Positions 27,252 through 35,986 of a stretch of DNA of 64,000 nucleotides are shown here, piece after piece; position 1 is the first letter of the stretch, and the number at the start of each line of letters is the position of its first letter. A model generated the notes under the pieces. That model had not been told where the DNA came from. It saw only the letters and a list, made by a program, of their open reading frames with translations, and did no database searches. The position numbers and the translations under genes are program-made. This DNA comes from Clostridium sp. AM33-3 (GTDB lineage Bacteria; Bacillota; Clostridia; Lachnospirales; Lachnospiraceae): positions 1-64,000 of the forward strand of contig NZ_QUIV01000015.1 in the NCBI RefSeq assembly GCF_003480315.1, written 5' to 3'.

Positions 27252-27413
27252 GAATGTGCCAAGGCACATTCTCGCGCCGAGGCGCGGTTGCTTCGGCAAC
27301 CATCTGCCTTTGCGCCGAGTGCGCATCCTCGCGGAGCGTTTTTGTATGATAGGACGCAATTTCCTATCATACAAGAAAGGAGTATGACCGGATTTCTCAG
27401 GCCATACTCCTTT
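27252..27413. repeat. Array of seven consecutive hairpins
   Basis: Seven inverted repeats follow one another with almost no spacing: GAATGTGCC/GGCACATTC (27252-27271), CGCGCC/GGCGCG (27273-27286), GTTGC-TTCG-GCAAC (27287-27300), TGCGC/GCGCA (27311-27325), CTC/GAG (27328-27336), TGTATGATAGGA/TCCTATCATACA (27343-27373) and AAAGGAGTATG/CATACTCCTTT (27376-27413). The last, with T runs on both sides, is likely to be the shared terminator of the HAD gene and pyrBI. The others look like a dispersed palindromic repeat element rather than a gene. Confidence 0.75.
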
Positions 27414-27432
27414 TAACATTCAGAAAATAAAG

Positions 27433-27867
27433 TTATTTGGACTTTCCGTATTTCTCTTCGCAGTACATGCAGCGGTAAGTCTCAGTCTTCTCATCTGCAA
27501 GATAGAAGATGTGCGGCAGCTCCTGCTCAATGGAGGTGATGCAGCGCGGATTCTTGCAGCGGATCACGTTGGTGATCTTTTTCGGAAGCTTCAGGGCTTT
27601 CTTCTCGGTGATCTTGTTGTCACGGATGACATTGACGGTGATGTTGTGGTCAATGTAGCCCAGTACATCCAGGTCAATGTTGTCGATCGGGCCCTCAACC
27701 TTGATGATGTCCTTGCGGCCCATCTTGTTGCTTCGCGCGTTCTTGATGATGGCTACCTGACAGTCGGTGAGACGGTCAAGACCAAGGTGATAGTAAATGT
27801 CAAGGCTTTTGCCAGCCTGAATATGATCCAGAACAACGCCTTCCTGTAATCCACTGATATTTAACAT
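27433..27867 (-). CDS. pyrI: Aspartate carbamoyltransferase regulatory subunit
   Basis: PyrI binds nucleotides and controls the PyrB catalytic trimers. The 144-residue protein has the N-terminal allosteric domain ([38 protein letters not shown]) and the C-terminal zinc site with four cysteines: CKNPRC near residue 109 and CMYC near 134. Its start overlaps the end of pyrB by seven bases. Confidence 0.95.
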   Translation of the reverse strand: MLNISGLQEGVVLDHIQAGKSLDIYYHLGLDRLTDCQVAIIKNARSNKMGRKDIIKVEGPIDNIDLDVLGYIDHNITVNVIRDNKITEKKALKLPKKITNVIRCKNPRCITSIEQELPHIFYLADEKTETYRCMYCEEKYGKSK

Positions 27868-28784
27868 GGTTTTTCCACCTCCAGTAAAGTCATGATCAGA
27901 GCCATACGAACATATACACCGTACTGAGCCTGCTTGAAGTAAGCTGCTCTCGGGTCGTCATCCACCTCAGTAGAGATCTCATTTACACGCGGGAGCGGAT
28001 GCAGCACGTACATATCGTCCTTAGCCAGTGCCATTTTTGCCTTGTCCAGAATGTAGCTGTCTTTTAAGCGGATGTAATCCTCCTCATTGAAGAAACGCTC
28101 TTTCTGAACACGGGTCATGTAGAGAATATCAAGCTCCGGGATTGCTTCATCCAGGTTGCTGACTTCCTTAAACTCAATGCCCTTTGCGCGGAGCACATCA
28201 TCACGGATGTATTCCGGAACCTTTAACTCGTCCGGGGAAATGAGTACGAAACGGACATTCTGGTAGCGGACCATAGCGTTGATCAGGGAATGAACGGTAC
28301 GTCCGAACTTTAAGTCTCCGCAAAGACCGATGGTTAAGTTGTCCAGACGGCCCTTTAAGGAACGAATGGTCATTAAATCGGTCAGGGTCTGGGTCGGATG
28401 CTGATGTCCGCCGTCACCTGCGTTGATGACCGGAATCTGGGAATGCATGGAAGCAACCAGTGCAGAACCCTCTTTCGGATGACGCATGGCAGCAATATCT
28501 GCGTAGCAGGAAATCATGCGGATGGTATCTGCAACACTCTCGCCTTTTGCTGCAGAGCTGGAATTGGCCGAAGAAAAACCAAGTACGCTGCCACCTAAGC
28601 TTAACATAGCGGATTCAAAGCTAAGACGGGTTCTTGTACTTGGTTCATAGAAAAGAGTAGCCAGTTTTTTGCCATCACAAACGTGAGCATATTTTTTGAG
28701 GTTGTGTTCGATATCGGATGCCAGTGTCAATAACTCGTTGGTCTCTTCAACGGAAAAATCCAACGGATTCAACAAATGTCTCAT
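27861..28784 (-). CDS. pyrB: Aspartate carbamoyltransferase catalytic subunit
   Basis: PyrB joins carbamoyl phosphate and aspartate, the committed step of pyrimidine synthesis. The 307-residue protein shows the carbamoyl-phosphate loop [15 protein letters not shown], the 80s loop SSSAAKGES, and HPTQTLTD and [11 protein letters not shown]. The presence of pyrI means an allosteric class B-type holoenzyme. No other pyrimidine gene is adjacent. Confidence 0.96.
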   Translation of the reverse strand: MRHLLNPLDFSVEETNELLTLASDIEHNLKKYAHVCDGKKLATLFYEPSTRTRLSFESAMLSLGGSVLGFSSANSSSAAKGESVADTIRMISCYADIAAMRHPKEGSALVASMHSQIPVINAGDGGHQHPTQTLTDLMTIRSLKGRLDNLTIGLCGDLKFGRTVHSLINAMVRYQNVRFVLISPDELKVPEYIRDDVLRAKGIEFKEVSNLDEAIPELDILYMTRVQKERFFNEEDYIRLKDSYILDKAKMALAKDDMYVLHPLPRVNEISTEVDDDPRAAYFKQAQYGVYVRMALIMTLLEVEKPC

Positions 28785-28810
28785 AACGTATCTCCTTTGC
28801 TTTTTCTCTG

Positions 28811-28848
28811 GCGGACGGATCCCCGACCGCAGGTCTTAGGACATTATA
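28811..28848 (-). promoter_or_regulatory. pyrBI -10 box and leader hairpin
   Basis: On the reverse strand a perfect TATAAT (28848-28843) lies 59 bases before pyrB; no good -35 box is visible at 16-18 bases. The short leader holds a GCGG...CCGC hairpin with an inner CGG/CCG stem (28811-28830). I do not see a PyrR-binding consensus. Confidence 0.45.
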
Positions 28849-29098
28849 GCGGAAAATATGTTAGATTACCAGTCCCTTTTTTAGAAAAAACTAGCCAAAA
28901 ATTGGCGGGTTCCGACTGCGGTTTTTTGGATAGTTTTTTCCTGTCTGAGTATGTAATGAATCCGTAAGGAAGATTAAGAAAAAGCAGATATCAAAAATGA
29001 CAGGTTCATGGTATGATGTGCATGAGCAGACAGGAGTGCCGGGAAGCTGCCTTGCCGGTTCCAGCCCGGGAATGTCTGCAAAGGGAGATGCATATTTT

Positions 29099-29860
29099 AT
29101 GGAAGAAAAGAAAACACCCGTCATCCGGGTGAAGAACTTATATAAAATCTATCAGGTAGGCACAAACAAGGTTTATGCGCTGAATGGTGTGGATTTTACC
29201 ATGTACAGGGGTGAGTTCTGTGCCATAGTCGGTCCGTCCGGCTCGGGAAAGTCCACACTCTTAAATATGCTGGCCGGCCTGGAAAAGCCGACAAAGGGTG
29301 AGATCATTATAGCAGGAAAGCATATGGAGCGGATGGATGAGAACCAGCTGGTGCAGTTTCGGCGGGAGAATGTGGGGTTTATCTTTCAGTCCTACAACCT
29401 GCTGAAAACGTTAAACGCAGTGGAAAATGTAGCGCTTCCGTTGTCGTTTCGCGGTGTACCGAAGAAAATCCGCAATGCGAGGGCGGAAGAATATCTGAAG
29501 CTGGTGGGGCTGGAAAAGCAGATGAAGCATATGGCCAACGCCATGTCCGGCGGTCAGCAGCAGCGCGTAGGCATTGCGAGAGCACTGGTCGTGGATCCCA
29601 AGATCATCTTTGCGGATGAACCGACCGGAAACCTGGATTCTAAGACGACCATGGAGGTGTTAAGGCTGATGCAGCGTATTGTCCGGGAACAGCAGCAGAC
29701 TCTGGTTATGGTTACCCATGATAATTACATAGCCGGATTTGCGGACCGGCAGTTCCACATCGTGGACGGAAAGATCTTAAAGATCGAGGAAAAGAAAAAA
29801 GAAACACAGGAAGCAGTGCAGGAGATGCAGGATGCTTTGCATAGAGGAGAAGAGTCATGA
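29099..29860 (+). CDS. ABC transporter ATP-binding protein (MacB/LolD type)
   Basis: The 253-residue ATPase belongs to the MacB/LolD/FtsE group, which drives mechanotransmission rather than import. Walker A GPSGSGKSTLLN lies near residue 45, the signature MSGGQQQRVGIARAL near 143, and Walker B IIFADEPTGNLDS near 165. The last 30 residues are a charged tail (EEKKKETQEAVQEMQDALHR). The ATG at 29099 follows AAAGGGAG; the open frame continues upstream to 28997. It overlaps the next gene by four bases and works with the permease at 31762. Confidence 0.92.
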   Translation: MEEKKTPVIRVKNLYKIYQVGTNKVYALNGVDFTMYRGEFCAIVGPSGSGKSTLLNMLAGLEKPTKGEIIIAGKHMERMDENQLVQFRRENVGFIFQSYNLLKTLNAVENVALPLSFRGVPKKIRNARAEEYLKLVGLEKQMKHMANAMSGGQQQRVGIARALVVDPKIIFADEPTGNLDSKTTMEVLRLMQRIVREQQQTLVMVTHDNYIAGFADRQFHIVDGKILKIEEKKKETQEAVQEMQDALHRGEES

Positions 29861-31725
29861 GAAAAATGAGATGGAAGCGGCTGGCGGCATTTGCGCTGGC
29901 AGTCATGCTGTTTGCGGGAGCGGTACCTGCCGCAGCGCCGGTACAGGCCTACGCATCGGAGGTATCGGTATACTCCGACAAGATCCAGCGGGGAAAAACA
30001 GGAAAGTCCCTGACGGTAAGCTTTACCATTAAGAATGCCAGCGACAGCGAGATCAAAGACGCAATGATCGCATTCGATACCAGCGGAGGCGAGATCTGGG
30101 ATGAGGATGAGGAGGACCGTCAGTATGGTTATGCTTTTCCATTTGAGGTTACAGGAAAACTAAATGATAGAAAAAATCCAAAAGAAATAGGAACGATTCC
30201 TGGCAAAGAAAAAGAAAAAAAAGTGTCATTAACGGCAACAGTACGTCGCGATTTATCTGAGGGATATTATAAGGTTCCGGTTATTGTTATGGATAAAAAA
30301 GGTGATATAGGATATGCGGACCTGCGCGTCTGGATCACCAAATCCACCTCCACCTCCACCAACGACGATGACGATGACACCAACAAGACCTACGATTTTG
30401 TTCTGGGAGAGGGGCAGGACGCGCCGCGTGGTGTCTACCCGAATGTCATGAATTTTTCCATCGGTCTGCGTAACAACAGTCCGGCTACCGTGTACAATGT
30501 GAAGGCCAGCATGGTCCTCGACGCGGACAGCGCCAAGTTCCCGTTTGAGATCAACGATGCCAACTACGACAGGATGTTTGACAAAATCGCGGTGGATGAG
30601 ACGGTCCAGCTGGATTACAGCTTTGCCATCCGCAAGGAATCCTATACCGGCTATTATCCGATCACGATGAAGATCTATTACTCCGACAGCTCGACCGGCG
30701 AGGAGCTAAAGACCTATGAGACATCCTTCTTTGTACATATTGTGAGCAAGCCGACCAAGGACGATTATGAAGAGTTCAATGAGCACGACCGCACCAAGGC
30801 CCGTCTCATTGTCGATGGCTACACCACGGATCCGGAGACGATCGTGGCAGGAGAAAGCTTCAATCTGCTCCTGACGGTCAAGAATGCGTCCAGCAGTGTG
30901 TCGGCTTCGGATATTCTGCTGACCATGGAATCAGAAAAGGTGTCTGACAGCCCGGTATTTACCACGGAATCCGGTTCCAGCTCTGTGGCGATCCATTCCC
31001 TGGGAGCGGGCGCGTCTGCCCAGGTAAGCTTCCGCATGATCTCCCGGTCCGGAGTAGACCAGCGCTCCTACGGACTCACCATAAAGGCAAATTATGACAG
31101 CCCGGAGTTTAAGAATGCGGAGGGCACTATGTCGGTGGACATTCCGGTCAAGCAGATTCCTCGCCTGAACACCGGAACCTTTGAGGTGATGCCGGATTCT
31201 ATTAGCGTGGGTGAGGAATCCAATGTGATGTTCGGCATCAACAATACCGGCAAGGTAACGCTTTACAACGTTATGGCCCGGTTTGAAGCAGATTCCATCC
31301 AGACAACGGACACCTATGTGGGAAATATCAAATCCGGAGAGACCGGAAACGTTGACTGCATGGTAACCGGTTCGGCTCCCACCACGGATGATGGCAAGGT
31401 AAAGGTCATCATTTCCTATGAAGATGAGAATGGCGAGGTGTCGGAGGTGGAGAAGGAGCTGACCCTCTATGTCAGTGAACCGGCTCCGGACATGGATGAC
31501 ATGGACATGAACGGGTATGACGAGATGCCGCAGGAACAGCCGGGACCTTTGCAGAAATATGGGAAAGCCATTCTGGCGGCGGTGGTCCTTGTTGTGGCTG
31601 CAGTGGGCGGTACGCTGCTAAGAAAACACCGGAAACGGAAAAAGGAAGCAGCGCTTCTGGCTAGTGAAGATGAGGTAAACGAAGCAACGGATGAATCTGC
31701 GGATGAGGAAAGCAAAAATCCGTAA
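29857..31725 (+). CDS. Exported, membrane-anchored CARDB-like (COG1361-type) protein in an ABC operon
   Basis: The 622-residue protein has a signal peptide (residues 1-33), at least three beta-sandwich domains of the CARDB/COG1361 kind (FTIKNASDSEIKDAMI, NFSIGLRNNSPATVYNVKASM, LLLTVKNASSSVSASDI, MFGINNTGKVTLYNVMARFE), an Asp/Met-rich linker, one membrane helix near residues 569-590 and a basic then acidic cytoplasmic tail. It sits between the ATPase and permease of a MacB-like transporter, so it is probably an extracellular partner or surface sensor. Bases 30121-30300 have only about 33% GC by my count, against roughly 53% in the flanking gene, so this part may have been replaced by recombination. 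Confidence 0.8.
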   Translation: MRKMRWKRLAAFALAVMLFAGAVPAAAPVQAYASEVSVYSDKIQRGKTGKSLTVSFTIKNASDSEIKDAMIAFDTSGGEIWDEDEEDRQYGYAFPFEVTGKLNDRKNPKEIGTIPGKEKEKKVSLTATVRRDLSEGYYKVPVIVMDKKGDIGYADLRVWITKSTSTSTNDDDDDTNKTYDFVLGEGQDAPRGVYPNVMNFSIGLRNNSPATVYNVKASMVLDADSAKFPFEINDANYDRMFDKIAVDETVQLDYSFAIRKESYTGYYPITMKIYYSDSSTGEELKTYETSFFVHIVSKPTKDDYEEFNEHDRTKARLIVDGYTTDPETIVAGESFNLLLTVKNASSSVSASDILLTMESEKVSDSPVFTTESGSSSVAIHSLGAGASAQVSFRMISRSGVDQRSYGLTIKANYDSPEFKNAEGTMSVDIPVKQIPRLNTGTFEVMPDSISVGEESNVMFGINNTGKVTLYNVMARFEADSIQTTDTYVGNIKSGETGNVDCMVTGSAPTTDDGKVKVIISYEDENGEVSEVEKELTLYVSEPAPDMDDMDMNGYDEMPQEQPGPLQKYGKAILAAVVLVVAAVGGTLLRKHRKRKKEAALLASEDEVNEATDESADEESKNP

Positions 31726-31761
31726 TTCCGGGCATGAAATGGTTGAGAGGAAACGAAAACG

Positions 31762-33099
31762 ATGAAATTTACAGATCTGCTGGCCATGAGCCTGAAAAAT
31801 TTAAGCAGAAGAAAGCTGAGGACCGCGCTGACGGTCCTTGGTGTTGTGATCGGTACGGCATCCATCGTGGTCATGGTTTCTCTCGGCATTGGCTTAAGTG
31901 AACTGAACCGGGAGCTGATCTCTTCCTTTGGAAGCCTGACAGAGATTAACGTGGAGAATCCTTACAACGGAGACAACTCCAAAGATCCGCTGTATCTGAC
32001 CGATGATGTGGTAAAGCAGATGAAGCGTCTTCCTTATGTCACGGATGTGTATCCGATGCTGCAGGTGAATGTGCTGCTGCAGCAGGGAAAATATTCTACA
32101 AACCTGACCTTAAACGGAGCACCCTATGAGTATCTGAAGAAAATCCCGCTGGGACAGGGGGCGCTTTCCGAACCATCGGACAAGGAAATGAAGCTGATCT
32201 ACGGCAATGCCATCATCCAGTGGTTCCAGGATTCCAAAGGAAATAACACATACTGGGAAACCGGGCAGCTTCCGGACATAGACTTCATGGGAAAGCCGAT
32301 GTTTGTGATCTTTGATACAGACACCTACTACCAGTCCCAGGGCGGCGGGGAGGATGCCCCGAAACCGCCGAAGAAGTACCTGCTGAAGACCGATGGCGTG
32401 GTAGAGGGCGGTGTCGATGATTATAACGGCTATGCCTACAACGTGTATACAAGACTGGATCTTTTGGAGACCCAGCTGCGCCGTGTTTTCAAAAAAAAGG
32501 CCATCCCGGGGCAGCCTACCAACAAGAAGGGAAAGCCTTATCACTACTTTATTTATAATTCCTGCATCGTCAGTGTAGATGATGTGGAGCATGTGGAGGA
32601 GGTTCAGAAAAAGCTCACCGACATGGGCTTTCAGGCCTCCAGCAATGCCGACTGGATGAAACAGTCGGAACAGCAGTCCAGCATGATTCAGGCCGTGCTT
32701 GGCGGTATCGGCGCCGTATCCCTGTTTGTAGCGGCCATCGGAATTGCCAATACCATGATGATGTCGATCTATGAGCGCACCAAAGAAATCGGTATCATCA
32801 AGGTGCTGGGCTGTGACATGAAGGTGATCCGCAACATGTTTTTACTGGAATCCGGCTTTATCGGCTTTATGGGAGGTGTCGTGGGCCTTGCTTTCAGTGA
32901 GGCGGTGTCCTTTGCCATCAACCACCTGCTGAACATCGGTCAGAGCATGACCGGAATGAGCGGAAACATTTCCCGGATCCCGTTATGGCTGGCAGCAGCC
33001 TCACTGGCCTTTGCCGTGTTTATCGGCATGGCGGCCGGTTTCTTCCCGGCGCTCAGGGCCATGAAGCTGAGCCCGCTGGCGGCCATCCGGAACGAATAA
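31762..33099 (+). CDS. ABC transporter permease (FtsX/MacB type)
   Basis: The 445-residue protein has a first membrane helix (residues 20-45, LRTALTVLGVVIGTASIVVMVSLGIG), a large extracellular domain (about 50-310) and three C-terminal helices forming the FtsX domain (AVLGGIGAVSLFVAAIGIANTMMM..., with the MSIYERTKEIGIIKVLGC coupling segment). This is the MacB-type permease topology. With the ATPase at 29099 it forms an exporter or mechanotransmission complex; substrate unknown. Confidence 0.92.
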   Translation: MKFTDLLAMSLKNLSRRKLRTALTVLGVVIGTASIVVMVSLGIGLSELNRELISSFGSLTEINVENPYNGDNSKDPLYLTDDVVKQMKRLPYVTDVYPMLQVNVLLQQGKYSTNLTLNGAPYEYLKKIPLGQGALSEPSDKEMKLIYGNAIIQWFQDSKGNNTYWETGQLPDIDFMGKPMFVIFDTDTYYQSQGGGEDAPKPPKKYLLKTDGVVEGGVDDYNGYAYNVYTRLDLLETQLRRVFKKKAIPGQPTNKKGKPYHYFIYNSCIVSVDDVEHVEEVQKKLTDMGFQASSNADWMKQSEQQSSMIQAVLGGIGAVSLFVAAIGIANTMMMSIYERTKEIGIIKVLGCDMKVIRNMFLLESGFIGFMGGVVGLAFSEAVSFAINHLLNIGQSMTGMSGNISRIPLWLAAASLAFAVFIGMAAGFFPALRAMKLSPLAAIRNE

Positions 33100-33116
33100 A
33101 GGACTGAAAAAAATAC

Positions 33117-33145
33117 TTGCATTTTCCATCTGAATCCGTTATCCT
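33117..33145 (+). promoter_or_regulatory. Promoter upstream of the ZTP riboswitch
   Basis: TTGCAT (33117-33122) and TATCCT (33140-33145) are 17 bases apart. Transcription would start near 33152, directly before the aptamer. Confidence 0.6.
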
Positions 33146-33154
33146 GTATACAGA

Positions 33155-33258
33155 GCGTGTGACTGGCGGAAAAGGTGGGAAACCACAGGGGAGCACGCAG
33201 AATTTCGATTGCCGGCCGCCTGGGCACCATGTTTTTGTGGTACTCAGGCGGCTTTTTT
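33155..33258 (+). promoter_or_regulatory. ZTP (pfl) riboswitch with intrinsic terminator
   Basis: The leader carries the conserved blocks of the ZTP/ZMP-sensing pfl RNA: GTGACTGGCGG at 33158-33168, GTGGG/CCAC stem followed by GGGGAGCAC (33175-33196), and the distal GCCGCCTGGGCA (33215-33226). The distal block is also the 5' arm of a terminator whose 3' arm is CTCAGGCGGC, followed by TTTTTT (33253-33258). When ZMP or ZTP accumulates, which signals low 10-formyl-tetrahydrofolate, the aptamer should hold that arm in its pseudoknot and let transcription enter the purine genes. This fits the downstream AICAR transformylase, which consumes ZMP. Confidence 0.92.
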
Positions 33259-33339
33259 CAGATCATGACTACCCGGACGGACTGCAAAACGTGGAAACAG
33301 AGAAAACCATCAAACATTCATTCATAGGAGGAATCAACC

Positions 33340-34053
33340 ATGAAACAGTTATCCCTGCAGGAAGAGTTACAGGCAAACGCATACCCGGGAAGAGGTATCG
33401 TCATTGGAAAAACACCGGACGGAACCAGGGCGGTGACTGCCTACTTCATCATGGGACGCAGCGAGAACAGCCGCAACCGTGTTTTTGTGGAAGATGGGGA
33501 AGGCATCCGCACCCAGGCATTTGATCCGGGCAAGCTGTCTGACCCGAGTCTCATCATCTATGCTCCGGTGCGTGTACTGGGCAACAAAACCATTGTGACC
33601 AACGGTGACCAGACCGATACCATCTACGAGGGCATGGACAAACAGCTCACCTTCGAGCAGTCTCTCAGAAGCCGCGAGTTTGAGCCGGACGCACCGAACT
33701 ACACCCCACGGATCTCCGGTGTCCTTCATATTGAAAACGGACATTACAATTACGCAATGTCCATCTTAAAGAGCAACAACGGCAACCCGGATGCCTGCAA
33801 CCGATATACCTTTGCTTACGAAAATCCGGTGGCCGGTGAGGGACATTTCATCCATACCTACATGCACGACGGCAATCCGCTTCCGAGCTTTGAGGGTGAG
33901 CCGAAATTAGTCGGCATCCAGGATGACATGGACGCATTTACCGACATGCTGTGGAACAGCTTAAATCCGGATAACAAGGTTTCTCTGTTTGTACGCTATA
34001 TTGATATCGCAACCGGCGCATACGAGACAAAAATCGTGAATAAAAACAAATAA
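33340..34053 (+). CDS. IMP cyclohydrolase (PurO-like, stand-alone)
   Basis: The 237-residue protein is of the IMP cyclohydrolase type (PF07826-like) first known from archaea, which closes formamidoimidazole-carboxamide ribotide to IMP as the last step of purine synthesis. Recognisable blocks are NAYPGRGIVIGKTPDG, YFIMGRSENSRNRVF, YTPRISGVLHIE and the C-terminal GEGHFIHTYMHDGNPLPSFEGEP. In most bacteria this activity is fused in PurH; here it is separate and lies 19 bases before the transformylase. AGGAGG precedes the ATG. Confidence 0.88.
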   Translation: MKQLSLQEELQANAYPGRGIVIGKTPDGTRAVTAYFIMGRSENSRNRVFVEDGEGIRTQAFDPGKLSDPSLIIYAPVRVLGNKTIVTNGDQTDTIYEGMDKQLTFEQSLRSREFEPDAPNYTPRISGVLHIENGHYNYAMSILKSNNGNPDACNRYTFAYENPVAGEGHFIHTYMHDGNPLPSFEGEPKLVGIQDDMDAFTDMLWNSLNPDNKVSLFVRYIDIATGAYETKIVNKNK

Positions 34054-34072
34054 GGGAAAAGGAGATACGAAG

Positions 34073-35251
34073 ATGAACGAGATGGAATTAAAATACGGCT
34101 GTAACCCGAATCAGAAACCGGCAAGAGTATTCATGCATAATGACAAAGACCTTCCGTTCCAGGTCTTAAGCGGAAGACCAGGCTATATCAACCTGCTGGA
34201 CGCCTTCAATGGCTGGCAGCTGGTAAGAGAACTGAAAAAAGCTACGGGACTTCCGGCAGCAGCCTCCTTTAAGCATGTATCCCCGGCCGGCGCAGCAGTA
34301 GGACTGCCGCTTTCCGAGACTCTGGCAAAGATCTACTGGGTAGATGACATGGGAGAGCTTTCACCGTTAGCCAGTGCTTATGCAAGAGCCCGCGGCGCGG
34401 ACCGCATGTCTTCCTTCGGAGATTTCATTTCCCTGTCCGATGTCTGCGATGCTTCCACCGCAAAGCTTATCAAGCGTGAGGTATCTGACGGTGTCATTGC
34501 GCCGGGATACGAGCCGGAGGCACTGGAAATTTTAAAAGAGAAGAAAAAAGGCAATTACTGCGTGATCCAGATCGACCCGGATTACGAGCCGGAGCCGATC
34601 GAGCGCAAGCAGGTGTTCGGCGTGGTATTTGAGCAGGGCAGAAACAATCTGGATATCAACAAAGACATGCTGAACAACGTAGTAACTGAGAATAAGGAAA
34701 TCCCGGATCAGGCAAAGATCGATCTTGTCATTTCTCTCATTACCTTAAAGTACACTCAGTCCAACTCCGTCTGCTACGCAAAGGACGGTCAGGCCATCGG
34801 CATCGGCGCAGGACAGCAGTCCCGCGTACACTGCACCAGACTGGCAGGCCAGAAGGCAGACAACTGGTTTTTACGCCAGGCTCCTCAGGTGCTGAACCTG
34901 CAGTTTGTGGACGGCATCAAGCGTGCTGACCGCGATAACGCCATTGACGTTTACATCGGTGACGAGTACATGGATGTGCTGGCGGATGGCGTATGGGAGA
35001 AGACCTTTAAGGTTAAACCGCCGGTATTCACTAAGGAAGAGAAGCGTGCATGGCTGGATCAGATGACCGACGTGGCACTGGGCTCTGACGCGTTCTTCCC
35101 GTTCGGTGACAATATCGAGCGTGCACATAAGAGCGGCGTGAAATATATTGCGCAGCCGGGCGGATCCGTTCGCGACGACAACGTGATCGAGACCTGCAAC
35201 AAATACAACATGGCGATGGCCTTCACCGGCATCCGCCTGTTCCATCACTAA
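34073..35251 (+). CDS. AICAR formyltransferase (PurH C-terminal type, stand-alone)
   Basis: The 392-residue protein corresponds to the formyltransferase half of PurH, without the N-terminal cyclohydrolase domain. It transfers the formyl group from 10-formyl-tetrahydrofolate to AICAR ribotide (ZMP). Family blocks are LKYGCNPNQKPA, AASFKHVSPAGAAVGLPLS, QSNSVCYAKDGQAIGIGAGQQSRVHCTRLA and SDAFFPFGDNIERA. It works with the preceding cyclohydrolase, and both are under the ZTP riboswitch. Confidence 0.93.
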   Translation: MNEMELKYGCNPNQKPARVFMHNDKDLPFQVLSGRPGYINLLDAFNGWQLVRELKKATGLPAAASFKHVSPAGAAVGLPLSETLAKIYWVDDMGELSPLASAYARARGADRMSSFGDFISLSDVCDASTAKLIKREVSDGVIAPGYEPEALEILKEKKKGNYCVIQIDPDYEPEPIERKQVFGVVFEQGRNNLDINKDMLNNVVTENKEIPDQAKIDLVISLITLKYTQSNSVCYAKDGQAIGIGAGQQSRVHCTRLAGQKADNWFLRQAPQVLNLQFVDGIKRADRDNAIDVYIGDEYMDVLADGVWEKTFKVKPPVFTKEEKRAWLDQMTDVALGSDAFFPFGDNIERAHKSGVKYIAQPGGSVRDDNVIETCNKYNMAMAFTGIRLFHH

Positions 35252-35269
35252 GATTTGGAGGATGATATC

Positions 35270-35869
35270 ATGTTTATTACCTGTTTGGACCTGGAAGGAG
35301 TATTAGTACCGGAAATCTGGATTGCATTCGCTGAGGCCAGCGGCATCCCGGAGTTAAAGCGCACCACCCGCGATGAGCCGGACTATGACAAGCTGATGAA
35401 ATGGCGTCTTGAAATCTTAAAGGAGCACGGACTTGGCTTGAAGGAGATCCAGGAAACCATCGAGAAGATCGACCCGATGCCGGGAGCAAGAGCGTTCTTA
35501 GATGAGCTCCGGGAACTGGGACAGGTAATCATCATCAGCGATACCTTCACCCAGTTCGCAAAGCCGCTCATGAAAAAGCTGGGCTGGCCAACCATTTTCT
35601 GCAACGAGCTGGAAGTAGCAGAGGACGGTGAGATCACCGGATTCAGAATGCGCATTGAGCAGTCCAAGCTCAGTACCGTCAAGGCACTGCAGTCCATCGG
35701 TTTTGAGACCATTGCCAGCGGCGACAGCTACAATGACCTTGGCATGATCCGTGCCAGCAAGGCCGGCTTCCTCTTTAAGAGCACCGATCAGATCAAGAAC
35801 GACAATCCGGATCTTCCGGCGTACGAGACCTATGAGGAGCTGTTGGCAGCGATCAAGGCAGCAGTGTAA
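35270..35869 (+). CDS. thrH: ThrH: bifunctional phosphoserine phosphatase / homoserine phosphotransferase
   Basis: The 199-residue HAD-superfamily protein matches ThrH, which can move phosphate from phosphoserine to homoserine. The catalytic segment is CLDLEGVLVPEIW (first Asp at about residue 7), which has Glu-Gly where other HADs have DGT, the hallmark of ThrH. Later motifs are IIISDTFTQF and ASGDSYNDLGMI. The ATG at 35270 follows TTGGAGGATG. Being in the riboswitch-controlled purine unit, it may supply serine/glycine or one-carbon units, or it may just share the transcript. Confidence 0.88.
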   Translation: MFITCLDLEGVLVPEIWIAFAEASGIPELKRTTRDEPDYDKLMKWRLEILKEHGLGLKEIQETIEKIDPMPGARAFLDELRELGQVIIISDTFTQFAKPLMKKLGWPTIFCNELEVAEDGEITGFRMRIEQSKLSTVKALQSIGFETIASGDSYNDLGMIRASKAGFLFKSTDQIKNDNPDLPAYETYEELLAAIKAAV

Positions 35870-35897
35870 AACAGAACACAGAGACACTACCATGAGT

Positions 35898-35936
35898 AAA
35901 AGGGCAGATTCCCGGCTGTGCAGGGATCTGCCTTTT
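35898..35936 (+). terminator. Terminator after thrH
   Basis: GGCAGATTCCC pairs with GGGATCTGCC (one bulge) and is followed by TTTT. It separates the purine unit from the pilus operon. Confidence 0.85.
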
Positions 35937-35986
35937 GTGCCTGGCGGATTTGAAAAACGATATCTGATTTACAGGAAGGAGAAACT

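Noticed and set aside
27252..27413. Possible tRNA or CRISPR
   Set aside because: There is no cloverleaf with CCA end and no regular repeat-spacer pattern; the units are unrelated palindromes.
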